Assembly: GCA_049610565.1 (NCBI GenBank)
Contig: JBMYZR010000002.1
Coordinates: 70,883 to 134,882 of the forward strand
DNA length: 64,000 nt
Direction: 5' to 3'
Source of the DNA: UBA8752 sp049610565
Lineage (GTDB): Bacteria > Bacteroidota > Bacteroidia > Flavobacteriales_D > Sanyastnellaceae
The notes under the pieces were generated by a model. That model saw only the letters and a list, made by a program, of their open reading frames with translations. It ran no database searches and had not been told where the DNA came from. This document shows, in pieces, positions 8,552-18,546 of the stretch (the stretch's first letter is position 1; the number at the start of each line of letters is the position of its first letter). Made by a program: the position numbers and the translations under genes.

Positions 8552-10600
8552 ATGCGCGCCGTCCTTCGTTCATACGGGGTTGCGCTCTGTGCCCTGACCC
8601 TCTGCTCCGGCATGCTGGCGCAGGACACGGACCCCTGCGAGGCGATGCCTTCCACCAAAGCGGCCAAGCTCATTGAGAAGGGCACCGACAAACGGAAGTA
8701 CGACGCCGACAAGCGCCGGGGCTACCTGGAGGACGCCCTCGAAGAGGATGACACGGCGCTCGAGGCCGCTTTTGCCCTCGGCCTGCTCGCCCACACCGAG
8801 GCGAGGCGACATGGAGGCAACCTGTCCGAAGCGCGGTCCCTCCTCCTGTCGGTTCACGAGGCGTGCAGCCGATACAATGAAGAAGTGCCCTACACCTTGG
8901 GGGCCATCGCTTACGCGGAGGGCCGGCACCAGGACGCCCTCGACTGGTTCGACCGGTTCCTCCAATGGGAATCCCGAACCGGCCAACCCATTGCCCCCCG
9001 GAACCGCAAACGGATCGAGCAAGTGAACGAGGTCCTGCCGGAGCTCCAGTTTCTCCTCGAGTTCAACGCACACGCTGACGCGGCGCCTCCCCGGGTCCTG
9101 GCCGAGGTCGCCTCCCGCGATGCGGAATATCTGCCCGCCCTGTCCGCGGATGGCACCCTGCTGTTCTTCACCAGGGCCGGCGAACGCAAGGCCAAGGGCG
9201 ACCTCGTCAGCAAGCCGTTTGAGGAATTCACCTGGGCCCGCCGGACTGGCCCTGCGACTCCATTCGACTCCGGGGTGCGATTGGAAGACCCGTTCAACCG
9301 CTCGGGCGGCTATGGCGGCGCCTCCATTTCCGTGGACAACCGGTCCCTGTATCTCGCCATCAAATCCCCTGCGCCAGGCAATCCGGAAAACGTGGACCTC
9401 TACAGCACCCGCTACAGCCTGATGGAGGACACCGGCGACGAACAGGTCTACCTGTGGACCGACCCCGAGCCCCTTTCCGCGCTCAACACGCCCGACGGCT
9501 GGGAGAGCCAACCCGCCATCAGCCCGGATGGCCAGACGTTGTATTTCGCCGCGATCCGGCCGGGCACCACGCCGGACGAGCACGGCAACCCCACCATCGA
9601 CGTTCTCGCCTCCCATTGGAACGGGACCCAATGGACGGAAGCGGTCGTCCTGCCGGCGCCCATCAACGGCCCCTACAGCGACAAGGCCCCCTTCCTGCAT
9701 CCGGACGGCCGCACCCTCTACTTCGCCTCCAACCGGGATCCCGGCGGTGGCGGATACGACATCTGGATGTCCAAACTTGACAGCCTGAGCTCGCCCTTCG
9801 ACGCGGGCGCCTGGTCTGCGCCCGTCAACCTCGGCACCCCGCTCAACACCGAGGGGGACGAACACGGACTCGTCATTTCAGCCGATGGCGCCACCGCCTA
9901 CTTCTCCAGCCGGCGACCGGGAACCCAAGGCCTCGACATCATGACCTGGTCCCTGCCGGAATCGCTGAGGCCCCGTGCCTCCGTCGTGGTCCGCGGCCAA
10001 CTCGACATCAGCGACGACCTCCAAGACACCCCCATTGCGCTCGAGTTGCGGTACGCGCAAAGCCGACGCGCACAGGCCATCGACCTCGGAGACGACGGAG
10101 CCTATGCCGCCATTGTGGACCTCGCTGCCGAGGAGGATGTGCTGCTGGTGGCCAAGGCCGATGGCGCAGCCTTCACGGCAGGACTCGTTGTCGACCGGGA
10201 AGACCCCTCACCCGCCCTCGTCAACGCCGACCTGACCATCCGGTCCGTGAGCGAGCGGGACGCCGCCTTTGAAATCGAGGACATCCACTACGCCACCGGT
10301 TCTGCGGTCATCGACCGGACGAGTCGGCTGATGCTGGACCTCTTTGCTGAATACCTCATGGACACCGGGCTTTCCGTGGAAATCGGCGGACACACCGACG
10401 ATGTCGGCCTCGACACCGACAACCTCGCGTTGAGCCAAAGGCGGGCGGATGCCGTTCGGGACCACCTGGTCTCCGCCGGCGTCCCGGATGCCGGCCTGAC
10501 AGCCCGCGGTTATGGGGAGTCGCGCCCTCGGGCAGACAATAGATCCGAAGCCGGCCGGGCCAAGAACCGGCGCACGGAATTCCGCATCCTGACGGACTGA
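8552..10600 (+). CDS. OmpA family protein with TPR and PD40 beta-propeller (PorE-like)
   Basis: A 682-residue envelope protein. The signal peptide ends at LAQD around residue 23. TPR-like helices cover about 30-150, WD40-like PD40 blades about 190-470 (ALSADGTLLFFTR, AISPDGQTLYFAA, FLHPDGRTLYFASN, VISADGATAYFSS), a carboxypeptidase-regulatory-like beta domain about 475-560, and an OmpA C-terminal peptidoglycan-binding domain about 570-682 (VEIGGHTDDVG, LSQRRADAVRDHL, YGESRPRADN). This order matches PorE of the type IX secretion/gliding apparatus, but many Bacteroidota paralogues share it. The start at 8552 is chosen because it begins the signal peptide. The next two genes also encode envelope proteins. 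Confidence 0.88.
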   Translation: MRAVLRSYGVALCALTLCSGMLAQDTDPCEAMPSTKAAKLIEKGTDKRKYDADKRRGYLEDALEEDDTALEAAFALGLLAHTEARRHGGNLSEARSLLLSVHEACSRYNEEVPYTLGAIAYAEGRHQDALDWFDRFLQWESRTGQPIAPRNRKRIEQVNEVLPELQFLLEFNAHADAAPPRVLAEVASRDAEYLPALSADGTLLFFTRAGERKAKGDLVSKPFEEFTWARRTGPATPFDSGVRLEDPFNRSGGYGGASISVDNRSLYLAIKSPAPGNPENVDLYSTRYSLMEDTGDEQVYLWTDPEPLSALNTPDGWESQPAISPDGQTLYFAAIRPGTTPDEHGNPTIDVLASHWNGTQWTEAVVLPAPINGPYSDKAPFLHPDGRTLYFASNRDPGGGGYDIWMSKLDSLSSPFDAGAWSAPVNLGTPLNTEGDEHGLVISADGATAYFSSRRPGTQGLDIMTWSLPESLRPRASVVVRGQLDISDDLQDTPIALELRYAQSRRAQAIDLGDDGAYAAIVDLAAEEDVLLVAKADGAAFTAGLVVDREDPSPALVNADLTIRSVSERDAAFEIEDIHYATGSAVIDRTSRLMLDLFAEYLMDTGLSVEIGGHTDDVGLDTDNLALSQRRADAVRDHLVSAGVPDAGLTARGYGESRPRADNRSEAGRAKNRRTEFRILTD

Positions 10601-10684
10601 TCGGCGGCACCCGCCGTCCGGCGTGGATAATTCGCAAAAAGTGGCCTCGGCCAGGTGCGCAAGGGCCCGATTTTCACGTTGTCC

Positions 10685-13600
10685 ATGCGCCACCCCATGA
10701 TTCCAGCACCGCGCCCCATTCCGATGGCCCTGATGCTCCTCGCCGCGAGCCTCTCCCTCCCCATCGGCGCCCAGACCACCGACCTCAACGGAGGCACCAC
10801 GGTGTCCGCCACGGACCGTGAAGACCCCGGCTTGTACGACCGGGCCTTGCACCATTTCGAGCACGCCCAATACACCGCCGCCCTCGAAGGGTTCGACCGG
10901 TTCGTGAACAGCCCGCTCCGGGGCGACCAGTCTCATGGGGACGTCGAACGCCTCCAGCGCGTCGAAGCCGAATACCGCGCTTCCTTGTGCGCCATCTACC
11001 TCTTCCACAAGGATGCCGTTTGGCGCATCGACCGCTTCATCGCCCGCCATCCCGAATCCACCTGGGTCCCGAAACTTCACTGGGAGCTGGGCAATTACCA
11101 ATACCGGCGCAAGAAATGGGGCAAGGCCCTCGAAGCCTTCGACCGGCTCAACCCGCGCAACCTCGGCAAGGTCCAGCGGGTGGAATTCCATTTCAAGCGC
11201 GGTCACGCCCGGTTCGAACACGGCCAACTTGAAGCCGCCCGAGGCGACCTGCTCAAGGTCACCGGCGGATCGGATGCGCGCCCCGAGTTCCTCGAGGCCG
11301 CCCGCTATTACCTCGCCCACATCGCCTATGCCGAGGACCGGCTCACCACCGCGCTGAGCGAATTCGAGGCACTCGCCTCCGTGGACGCCTTCCGCGATGC
11401 CGTCCCCGTCTACATCGCGCAGATCCTCCACAAACTGGACCGGCATGAAGACCTGGCCGACCGGATTCCGGGATGGCTGGGGGGCGAGGCCGACCTGCGG
11501 GAAGCGGACCGCATCGAGCTCGAGCGACTTCTCGGTACCGCGCTGTTCCACCTTGGCCGCTGTCCGGAAGCCGAGGCGCACCTCGAAGCGGCGTGGAATG
11601 GCATGGACACCCGGGACAAGTCGCCGGGGTTCAGCTACATCGTCGGGTCCTGTCGCCTGAACAACGGTCATCCCCAGGAGGCCATCCTCGCCCTGATGCG
11701 CGCCACCGGCGAAGGAGACCGGCTCGAGCAATACGCCACCCACGCCATGGGCCGGGCCTATCTGGCCAACGGCGAAAAACCGAAGGCCCAGACCGCCTTT
11801 GCCCGGGCCGCCACCTTTGACCACGACCTCGAAGTCCGGGAGGACGCCCTCTTCAACCACGCCAAACTGGCCTTCGAAACGGACTTCAACCCCTTCAACG
11901 ACGCCATCGCCGCCTTCGAGCAATACCTCGAGGAATACCCGGACAGCCCCCGGCGGGACGAAGCGTACGGCTTCCTCCTGGATGTCTACCTGACCACCCG
12001 CAACCACGAACGGGCCCTCGATGCGCTCGACCGCATCCAGCGGAAGTCACCGCGGGAGAAGCAAGCCTATCAAGGCCTGGCCTACAACCACGGCGTGGAC
12101 CTCTACCGTTCGGGAAAGCCCGCCGAGGCCGACGCGTATTTCTCCCGGAGCCGCACCTTCCCCGAAGACAACACCCTGGCCGCCGAAAGCCACTTCTGGC
12201 AGGGAGAAATCGCGATGAAGGCCGGGCGGGACGCCGTGGCCCTGAGCCATTACCGGGCCTTCCTCAATGCACCCGGCGCCTTTGGGTCGGAGCAGTATGA
12301 CGAGGGGGAATACGGGGCGGCCTACGCCCTGTTCCGACAGCAGAAATACCGGGATGCGCAGGTGGGCTTCCGCAAGTATGTGGATGCCACGGCCGGCTCG
12401 GAAACGGGCGGTCACCGCGCGGACGCCTTCCTCCGCATTGGAGACTGCTTCTACATCGACAAGGACTACGACCGCGCCATCGAAGCGTACGATCGCGCGC
12501 TCGAGGCCAACACGACCCAACAGCAGTATGCCGGCTACCAGCGCGCCCGTTGCCTCGGCCTCGACGGTCAACTGGATGCTTCCGTGGCCGGAATGAACGG
12601 TCTGCTCGGCGCCTTCCCGGAAACCACCTTCAAGGGAGACGCCCTCACCGCCATCGGCAAGGCTGAGATCGAACGGGACCGGATGGCCGCCGCCAAGGCC
12701 GCCTTCGACCGGATCCGGACCGAACTCCCCGGCAGCGCCTATGCCAAGAACGCCCTCGTCGACCTCGCCCTCATCGCCATCAAGCAGGGCCGCGAGGAGG
12801 ACGCCCTCTCCCTCTGGCAGACCATTTCCACGACCTATCCGGATGACGACGTCACCAAGGACGCCTTCCTGTTGGTGGAGCCCTTGCTGGTCGACCGCGG
12901 TCAACTCGATGCCTTGCCGGACATCGTGGGGCTGTCGGACGATGACATCGCCGAGAAGACCTTCGCCGCTGCGCAAGATTTGGCCTTGTCGGGCCAATGC
13001 GAAGCGGCCATGCCCAAGCTGCAGGCCTTCCTCGACAAGCACCCGGAGAGTGTGCGTGTGACCGCTGCCCGTTACCACCTCGGCCAATGTCAATTCGAGG
13101 CGGAGCAGTTCGACGAAGCCCTCCTCACCCTGGAATCCGTCATCGAGGGTCCGCTGAGCGATTATCACGAATCCGCCCTCGTCCTCGCGGCCACCCTGCG
13201 GTTCAACCGCGAAGAATGGACCGAAGCGCTGGGCCATTACCAACGTCTGGAAACCGTGGCGACCCTGAAGCGCCACGTGCTCGAAGCCCGCATCGGCATC
13301 ATGCGCTGCAGCCGCGAACTGGGAGATGCCGACACGGTGCTGGACTACGTCGGGCCCATCCTCGATGACCCGGAAACCCCGGACGACATCGTGCTGGCCG
13401 CCCGATACAACCGCGCCCTGCTGCTTCTCGATCGCACCCCGGAAGACGCCCGCCCGGACCTCGAATGGTTGGCGGCCGATGGGCCGCACGCCGAAGAAGC
13501 CACCCACCACCTTGTGGCCCTGACCCTCGACGCCGGCGACGCCGAAGCCTGTCAAGCGGCCGTGTTTGCCCAACTCAACCGCTTCGGTGGCGGCAGCGAT

Positions 13601-13822
13601 TGGGCCAACCGCAGCTTCCTCCTGCTCGCCGAATCCTACATCGTCCAGGAAGACTACTTCCAGGCCCGCACCACCGTCGAACAACTGCAGGCCAACATCT
13701 CCGAGCCATGGGTGCAGGACGCTTGCCTGGACCTGCTCGACCGGATTGCCCAGCTCGAAAACCCGCCGGCTCCGGTCGACACCACCGACGTGGAGATCAC
13801 CCCCCAACCCGACAACGAATGA
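10685..13822 (+). CDS. Large tetratricopeptide-repeat protein, exported
   Basis: A protein of about 1045 residues built almost wholly of TPR helices, with repeated patterns such as YDRALHHFEHAQYTAALEGF, WELGNYQYRRKKWGKALEAF and GDCFYIDKDYDRAIEAYDRA. The N-terminus MRHPM...ALMLLAASLSLPIGAQ is a signal peptide, so the solenoid should be periplasmic or anchored in the envelope. The ATG at 10685 is preferred over the GTG at 10655 because it leads straight into the signal peptide. The stop overlaps the start of the next gene (ATGA at 13819-13822), which indicates coupled translation with the beta-barrel protein. The family is common in Bacteroidota and its function is not established; a scaffold role for outer-membrane assembly is an inference. 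Confidence 0.85.
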   Translation: MRHPMIPAPRPIPMALMLLAASLSLPIGAQTTDLNGGTTVSATDREDPGLYDRALHHFEHAQYTAALEGFDRFVNSPLRGDQSHGDVERLQRVEAEYRASLCAIYLFHKDAVWRIDRFIARHPESTWVPKLHWELGNYQYRRKKWGKALEAFDRLNPRNLGKVQRVEFHFKRGHARFEHGQLEAARGDLLKVTGGSDARPEFLEAARYYLAHIAYAEDRLTTALSEFEALASVDAFRDAVPVYIAQILHKLDRHEDLADRIPGWLGGEADLREADRIELERLLGTALFHLGRCPEAEAHLEAAWNGMDTRDKSPGFSYIVGSCRLNNGHPQEAILALMRATGEGDRLEQYATHAMGRAYLANGEKPKAQTAFARAATFDHDLEVREDALFNHAKLAFETDFNPFNDAIAAFEQYLEEYPDSPRRDEAYGFLLDVYLTTRNHERALDALDRIQRKSPREKQAYQGLAYNHGVDLYRSGKPAEADAYFSRSRTFPEDNTLAAESHFWQGEIAMKAGRDAVALSHYRAFLNAPGAFGSEQYDEGEYGAAYALFRQQKYRDAQVGFRKYVDATAGSETGGHRADAFLRIGDCFYIDKDYDRAIEAYDRALEANTTQQQYAGYQRARCLGLDGQLDASVAGMNGLLGAFPETTFKGDALTAIGKAEIERDRMAAAKAAFDRIRTELPGSAYAKNALVDLALIAIKQGREEDALSLWQTISTTYPDDDVTKDAFLLVEPLLVDRGQLDALPDIVGLSDDDIAEKTFAAAQDLALSGQCEAAMPKLQAFLDKHPESVRVTAARYHLGQCQFEAEQFDEALLTLESVIEGPLSDYHESALVLAATLRFNREEWTEALGHYQRLETVATLKRHVLEARIGIMRCSRELGDADTVLDYVGPILDDPETPDDIVLAARYNRALLLLDRTPEDARPDLEWLAADGPHAEEATHHLVALTLDAGDAEACQAAVFAQLNRFGGGSDWANRSFLLLAESYIVQEDYFQARTTVEQLQANISEPWVQDACLDLLDRIAQLENPPAPVDTTDVEITPQPDNE

Positions 13823-15669
13823 AGCGCCATCCACACCCCTTCTGCGCGAAGGCCGTCGCCGGACTCCTCGCCATCGCCCTTCCCCTCGGTTCGGTCTGGG
13901 GACAAGACAGCCTGCAGGTCACCTTCGTCGGCGACCGGGAACTCGAAGTGCGCGATGTGGTCAAGCCCGCATCGAGCCCCACCCGTGTGGACCTCGGCAT
14001 GGCGAAACCGACCATCAACTACGCCCCGATCGCCAAGTCCATCGCACCGGTCACCCAAGTCCGGACCATCGAGCCGTTTGCCGTGCGCATGGACGCGCCG
14101 CTTCCCCGACTGTATGCCGGCTACGCCAAGGGCGGATTCGGCCTCTACACCTCCCCGTTTGCCGACATCCACTACGGGGAAACACAGAGCCGGAAAGGCA
14201 GCTGGGGTGTCAATCTGGTGCACCGAAGTTCCGCAGGGTCCACCGGTCAAGTGGACAGCCTCGGGCTCGATGAAGGATGGTCCCACAACGTTCTTCAGGG
14301 GCACTACAAGCGGTTCATCGACCGAAGCAGCCTCACCTTCGAAGGTGGCGTCCAACGGGACGCATGGGGCATTCACGGCCTGGACCTGTCGATGGTCGAC
14401 CCCATCACATTTTCAGCACCTGACAGCCGACAGACCTATTCCCGTGTCTACACCACGGCGCGCCTTCAGAACCACCAGCGGGACAGCACCAAGGTCCAAC
14501 GGGACCTGCAGCTCACCACATCCAGGCTCACCCTCGGCCTCAGCCCGGTTCCGGCCAACGCAGCCATGCCCGAGATCCTGCTCAGCCCCGGTCGGGAGAA
14601 CCTGGTCACGGCCACAGGCGCGTTCCAGACCTGGCGGGATGACGCACTGTTGAGCCTCAGCCTCGAAGGCCACCTCATCGGCTCCCAGATCGACGCCCAA
14701 GGCGATTCGACCGCTGCCCCCTTGACTCGCAATTCGGCCCTCGTCGGCGCCGTGCCCACCATCACCAAAGAGCGCGGCGCCTATAAGGTGCGCGTCGGCG
14801 CCGGGCTCTGGGTGGACGCTCGGGGCCGCCAGGCCTTCCACTTCTACCCGACGGCCGAGGTCCGGTTCCGCCTGCTCGATGACGTGTTCGTGCCCTACGG
14901 TGGCGTCGATGGCGGCATGCAGCGGAACGCCCTTCACGACCTCGTCCAGGAGAACCCGTGGTTTGACGCCCGCTTCAACGCCGGGGCCGATGCACTCCGG
15001 GGCACCCTGCAGAACACCAACCGCGCGCTGGAGGTCTATGGCGGACTCCGTGGCAAATTCACCCGGGACCTGGCCTTCAACGCCCAAGCCCGCACCGTCA
15101 CCTACCGGGACTTTGGGTACTGGGTCAACGAGCCGGGACTGGACAGCACCGGCCAGCGCTTCAGCTTGGCCTTCGACACCCTCACCGTCGCCAGTGTCAT
15201 CGGCGAAGCGGCCTACCGGGGCCGCGGCCCCCTGGAACTGGAAGCCCGCGCCGAATTCCACACCTATGGAACGGGCACCCAACCTCATGCCTGGTACCAA
15301 CCGCGCACCCGCATTTCCGGCTCCGCCCGGTGGAACCTCGACGAGCTGCTCTTTCTCGAAGCGGGCATTGACATTGTCGGCGCTCGCTACGCCCCCTCCC
15401 GGACACCCTTTGCCGCCGTTGCTGGAGATCAGGAGGACGCACAGACCGCCGGAGAATTGCTGACCGCCCCCGTGTTCGGAGGGACCGATCCGGTCTACGC
15501 GCGGAAATTGCCGGCCTACACAGCCCTGGACATCGGCGTGGAATACCGCTACAACGCCCGGCTGGCCTTGGGTTTGGACGCATCCGGCCCGCTCGGGAAG
15601 ACCCAGATTTTCAACGGGTACAACGCCCAGCGGTTCCAGGTCATGATGTGGGCGGGATATCGCTTCTGA
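13819..15669 (+). CDS. Outer-membrane beta-barrel protein
   Basis: A 616-residue protein with a signal peptide (hydrophobic core VAGLLAIALPLGSVWG, cleavage near GQD at about residue 31). Alternating polar/hydrophobic strands run through the rest, for example RLYAGYAKGGFGLYTSPFAD, AYKVRVGAGLWVDARG and FQVMMWAGYRF. It ends in an aromatic Phe, the usual C-terminal mark of outer-membrane barrels. It looks like the barrel half of a TonB-dependent receptor without an obvious plug or TonB box, so I call it only a barrel protein. Its start codon overlaps the stop of the TPR gene by ATGA, suggesting the two products work together. Confidence 0.75.
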   Translation: MKRHPHPFCAKAVAGLLAIALPLGSVWGQDSLQVTFVGDRELEVRDVVKPASSPTRVDLGMAKPTINYAPIAKSIAPVTQVRTIEPFAVRMDAPLPRLYAGYAKGGFGLYTSPFADIHYGETQSRKGSWGVNLVHRSSAGSTGQVDSLGLDEGWSHNVLQGHYKRFIDRSSLTFEGGVQRDAWGIHGLDLSMVDPITFSAPDSRQTYSRVYTTARLQNHQRDSTKVQRDLQLTTSRLTLGLSPVPANAAMPEILLSPGRENLVTATGAFQTWRDDALLSLSLEGHLIGSQIDAQGDSTAAPLTRNSALVGAVPTITKERGAYKVRVGAGLWVDARGRQAFHFYPTAEVRFRLLDDVFVPYGGVDGGMQRNALHDLVQENPWFDARFNAGADALRGTLQNTNRALEVYGGLRGKFTRDLAFNAQARTVTYRDFGYWVNEPGLDSTGQRFSLAFDTLTVASVIGEAAYRGRGPLELEARAEFHTYGTGTQPHAWYQPRTRISGSARWNLDELLFLEAGIDIVGARYAPSRTPFAAVAGDQEDAQTAGELLTAPVFGGTDPVYARKLPAYTALDIGVEYRYNARLALGLDASGPLGKTQIFNGYNAQRFQVMMWAGYRF

Positions 15670-15765
15670 GTCGCCGTCCACAAAACGGTGGGCAAACCGC
15701 ACAAAAGTGTTGAAAACACAGGCGTTTCAGCACCCCTGAAATCGGGCCGCCGGGACTCCACGGGT

Positions 15766-15773
15766 TATCTTCG
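15766..15773 (+). promoter_or_regulatory. Possible -7 box of gyrB
   Basis: TATCTTCG, a one-base variant of TAnnTTTG, lies 23 bases before the gyrB ATG in the 127-base spacer after the barrel gene. A small stem (TTTCAG/CTGAAA, 15725-15741) lies upstream. No DnaA-box cluster is present. Confidence 0.45.
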
Positions 15774-15796
15774 CCAGACGCCAAAAAGCGCGGAGC

Positions 15797-17746
15797 ATGA
15801 GCGAAGAGAAGAAGCACAACTACGGCGCGGACAGCATCCAGGCCCTCGAAGGGATGGAGCACGTCCGCAAGCGTCCCTCGATGTACATCGGCGATGTCGG
15901 TGTTCGGGGTCTGCACCACCTCGTCTACGAGGTGGTCGACAACTCCATCGACGAGGCGCTGGCCGGACACTGTGACACCATTGACGTGGCCATCACCGAG
16001 TCCAACGGGATCACCGTGCACGACAACGGCCGGGGCATCCCGGTGGCCATCCACAGCAAGGAAGGCGTCAGCGCCCTGGAGGTCGTCATGACCAAGATTG
16101 GTGCCGGCGGAAAATTCGACAAGGACAGCTACAAGGTCTCCGGTGGTCTCCACGGCGTCGGTGTCAGCTGCGTCAACGCCCTCTCTACCCACCTCCGCGC
16201 TGAGGTCCACAGGGATGGCAAAGTCTGGGAGCAGGAATACAGCCGGGGCAAGGCGACCTACCCCACCCGTGAGATCGGCACCACCGACCGCACGGGAACT
16301 TCTGTCACCTTCCAGCCTGACCCGGAGATCTTCAACGACACGCTGGAGTACAGCTACGACACACTGGCCCGCCGCCTGCGGGAATTGAGCTTCCTCAACA
16401 AGGGCATCACCCTGACCCTCACCGACGAGCGCAACCACGACGAGGAGGGCAACCCCATCCGCGAACGGTTCCACAGTGAGACCGGTCTGCAGGAGTTCTG
16501 CACCTACATCGACCAGAACCGGGAGCAGCTCATCAAGGACGTCATCCACATGGAGGGCGAGGTCAACGACATTCCCGTCGAAGTGGCCATGGTGTACAAC
16601 ACCTCCTTCAACGAGAGCCTGCACAGCTACGTCAACAACATCAACACCCACGAAGGCGGAACGCACCTGAGCGGTTTCCGTCGGGGATTGACCAACACGC
16701 TGAAGAAGTACGCCGAGGAGTCCGGCATGCTGGACAAGCTCAAGTTCGACATCAGCGGTGACGACTTCCGCGAAGGCCTGACCGCCATCGTGAGCGTCAA
16801 GGTGATGGAGCCCCAGTTCGAGGGCCAGACCAAGACCAAACTCGGCAACAAGGAAGTCACCGCCCCAGTGTCCCAGGCGGTGAGCACCATGCTCCGCGAC
16901 TACCTCGAGGAAAACCCCAACGACGCCAAGACCATCGTCCAAAAGGTCATCCTCGCCGCCCAGGCCCGACACGCCGCGCGCAAGGCCCGCGAGATGGTCC
17001 AGCGCAAGACCGTCATGGGCGGATCCGGACTGCCCGGCAAACTGGCGGACTGTTCCGAAAAGGATCCGGCCATGTGCGAGGTTTTCCTGGTTGAGGGTGA
17101 CTCCGCTGGAGGAACCGCCAAGCAGGGCCGCGACCGGATTTTCCAGGCCATCCTTCCCCTGCGAGGCAAGATCCTCAACGTGGAGAAGGCCATGCACCAC
17201 AAGATCTTCGAGAACGAGGAAATCAAGAACATCTACACGGCCCTCGGCGTGACCGTGGGCACGGAAGAGGACGAGCGCGCGCTCAACATGTCCAAGCTCC
17301 GTTACCACAAGGTCGTGATCATGTGTGACGCCGACGTAGACGGCAGCCACATTGAGACGCTCATCCTCACCTTCTTCTTCCGCCACATGAAGGAGTTGAT
17401 CGAAAACGGCTACGTGTACATCGCGACGCCTCCGTTGTACCTCGTGAAGCGGGGCTCCAAGCAAGGCTATGCGTGGGACGACGACCAACGCGACCGGCTC
17501 ATCGCCGAATACCGTGGCAAGAGCGACGCCGCCGTGGGCGTACAGCGCTACAAGGGTCTCGGTGAGATGAACGCAGAGCAACTCTGGGACACCACCATGA
17601 ATCCCGAGAACCGCACGCTGCGCCAGGTGACCATCGAGAACGCCGCCGAGAGCGACAACATCTTCTCCATGCTCATGGGGGATGACGTGCCGCCCCGCCG
17701 CGAGTTCATCGAGGCCAACGCCAAATACGCCAACATCGACGCGTGA
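15797..17746 (+). CDS. gyrB: DNA gyrase subunit B
   Basis: GyrB is the ATPase subunit of type II topoisomerase that introduces negative supercoils. The 649-residue protein carries the GHKL ATPase motifs VVDNSIDEALAG, DNGRGIPV and GGLHGVGVSCVNALS, then the transducer, and the TOPRIM domain with EGDSAGGTAKQGRDR, PLRGKILNVEKA and MCDADVDGSHIETL, ending with the RYKGLGEMNAEQLWDTTM tail region. It lacks the roughly 165-residue insert of enterobacterial GyrB, as is usual outside Proteobacteria. ParE is a possible alternative, but the RYKGLGEMN tail favours GyrB. The stop overlaps the start of the next gene (GTGA). Confidence 0.95.
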   Translation: MSEEKKHNYGADSIQALEGMEHVRKRPSMYIGDVGVRGLHHLVYEVVDNSIDEALAGHCDTIDVAITESNGITVHDNGRGIPVAIHSKEGVSALEVVMTKIGAGGKFDKDSYKVSGGLHGVGVSCVNALSTHLRAEVHRDGKVWEQEYSRGKATYPTREIGTTDRTGTSVTFQPDPEIFNDTLEYSYDTLARRLRELSFLNKGITLTLTDERNHDEEGNPIRERFHSETGLQEFCTYIDQNREQLIKDVIHMEGEVNDIPVEVAMVYNTSFNESLHSYVNNINTHEGGTHLSGFRRGLTNTLKKYAEESGMLDKLKFDISGDDFREGLTAIVSVKVMEPQFEGQTKTKLGNKEVTAPVSQAVSTMLRDYLEENPNDAKTIVQKVILAAQARHAARKAREMVQRKTVMGGSGLPGKLADCSEKDPAMCEVFLVEGDSAGGTAKQGRDRIFQAILPLRGKILNVEKAMHHKIFENEEIKNIYTALGVTVGTEEDERALNMSKLRYHKVVIMCDADVDGSHIETLILTFFFRHMKELIENGYVYIATPPLYLVKRGSKQGYAWDDDQRDRLIAEYRGKSDAAVGVQRYKGLGEMNAEQLWDTTMNPENRTLRQVTIENAAESDNIFSMLMGDDVPPRREFIEANAKYANIDA

Positions 17747-18531
17747 CCCCTGCGCGCCGAACGGTCTGGATCACCGGTGCCTCCTCGGGCATTGGACAGG
17801 CCGTGGCGCGGGCTTGTTTCCACCGCGGTGACCGCCTCATCCTCTCCGCCCGCCGCAGCGAGGTCCTCAACGCCTTGTGTGATGACCTCGGCACCGACGA
17901 CGCGCTCATCGTCCCCTTCGACCTCGCCCATACCGAGGGCCTGTCCGAACAAGTCAATCAAACGTGGAACGCAGCGGGCGGTGTGGACGTCGTCATCCAC
18001 TGCGGCGGCATCAGCCAACGCAGCCTCATCATCGACACGGATGAATCGGTCGACCGGACGATGATGGAGGTCAATTACTTCGGCACCCTCGCCTTCACCC
18101 GGGCCCTCCTTCCCCACATGATCGCGACCGGGGGCGGCCACTTCGCTGTGGTCACCAGCGTCATGGGGCTTTTCTCGGCCCCCTTGCGCTCAGGCTATGC
18201 CGGCGCCAAGCACGCCATGCACGGATGGTTCGAAGCGCTCCGAGCCGAACACCATGACGACGGCATCCGCGTCACGATGGTGTCCCCCGGATATGTCCGC
18301 ACCGCGATTTCGTTGAATGCCCTGACTGGGGATGGCACGCCGCAAGGCACCATGGACAACGCCACGGACAACGGCATCACCCCCGAGCGCTGCGCCCACG
18401 TGATTCTCCGCGGCATCGACCGCAACCGCGCACTGGTCACGCCTGGCAAAAAAGAAGTGCTGGGATACTGGCTCGCCCGGTTTGCTCCGAATCTCCTTCG
18501 GCGCATCGCACGCCGTGCCTCAGTCACCTGA
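17743..18531 (+). CDS. Short-chain dehydrogenase/reductase (SDR) family oxidoreductase
   Basis: A classical SDR of 262 residues with the nucleotide-binding TGASSGIG motif near the N-terminus, the catalytic-region serine in VVTSVMGLFS, and the YxxxK pair in SGYAGAKHAMHGW. The sequence resembles the DHRS7B-like short-chain reductases, but substrate cannot be assigned. Translation begins with GTG at 17743, overlapping the gyrB stop as GTGA, so it is probably translated from the gyrB message. It converges on the methyltransferase gene with 15 bases between stops. The C-terminal VLGYWLARFAPNLLRRIA helix may touch the membrane. Confidence 0.88.
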   Translation: MTPARRTVWITGASSGIGQAVARACFHRGDRLILSARRSEVLNALCDDLGTDDALIVPFDLAHTEGLSEQVNQTWNAAGGVDVVIHCGGISQRSLIIDTDESVDRTMMEVNYFGTLAFTRALLPHMIATGGGHFAVVTSVMGLFSAPLRSGYAGAKHAMHGWFEALRAEHHDDGIRVTMVSPGYVRTAISLNALTGDGTPQGTMDNATDNGITPERCAHVILRGIDRNRALVTPGKKEVLGYWLARFAPNLLRRIARRASVT

Positions 18532-18546
18532 CGCCGAGCGACCGCC

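Noticed and set aside
15670..15796. Replication origin next to gyrB
   Set aside because: No DnaA-box cluster, AT-rich unwinding tract or dnaA/dnaN gene is present; gyrB alone is not evidence.
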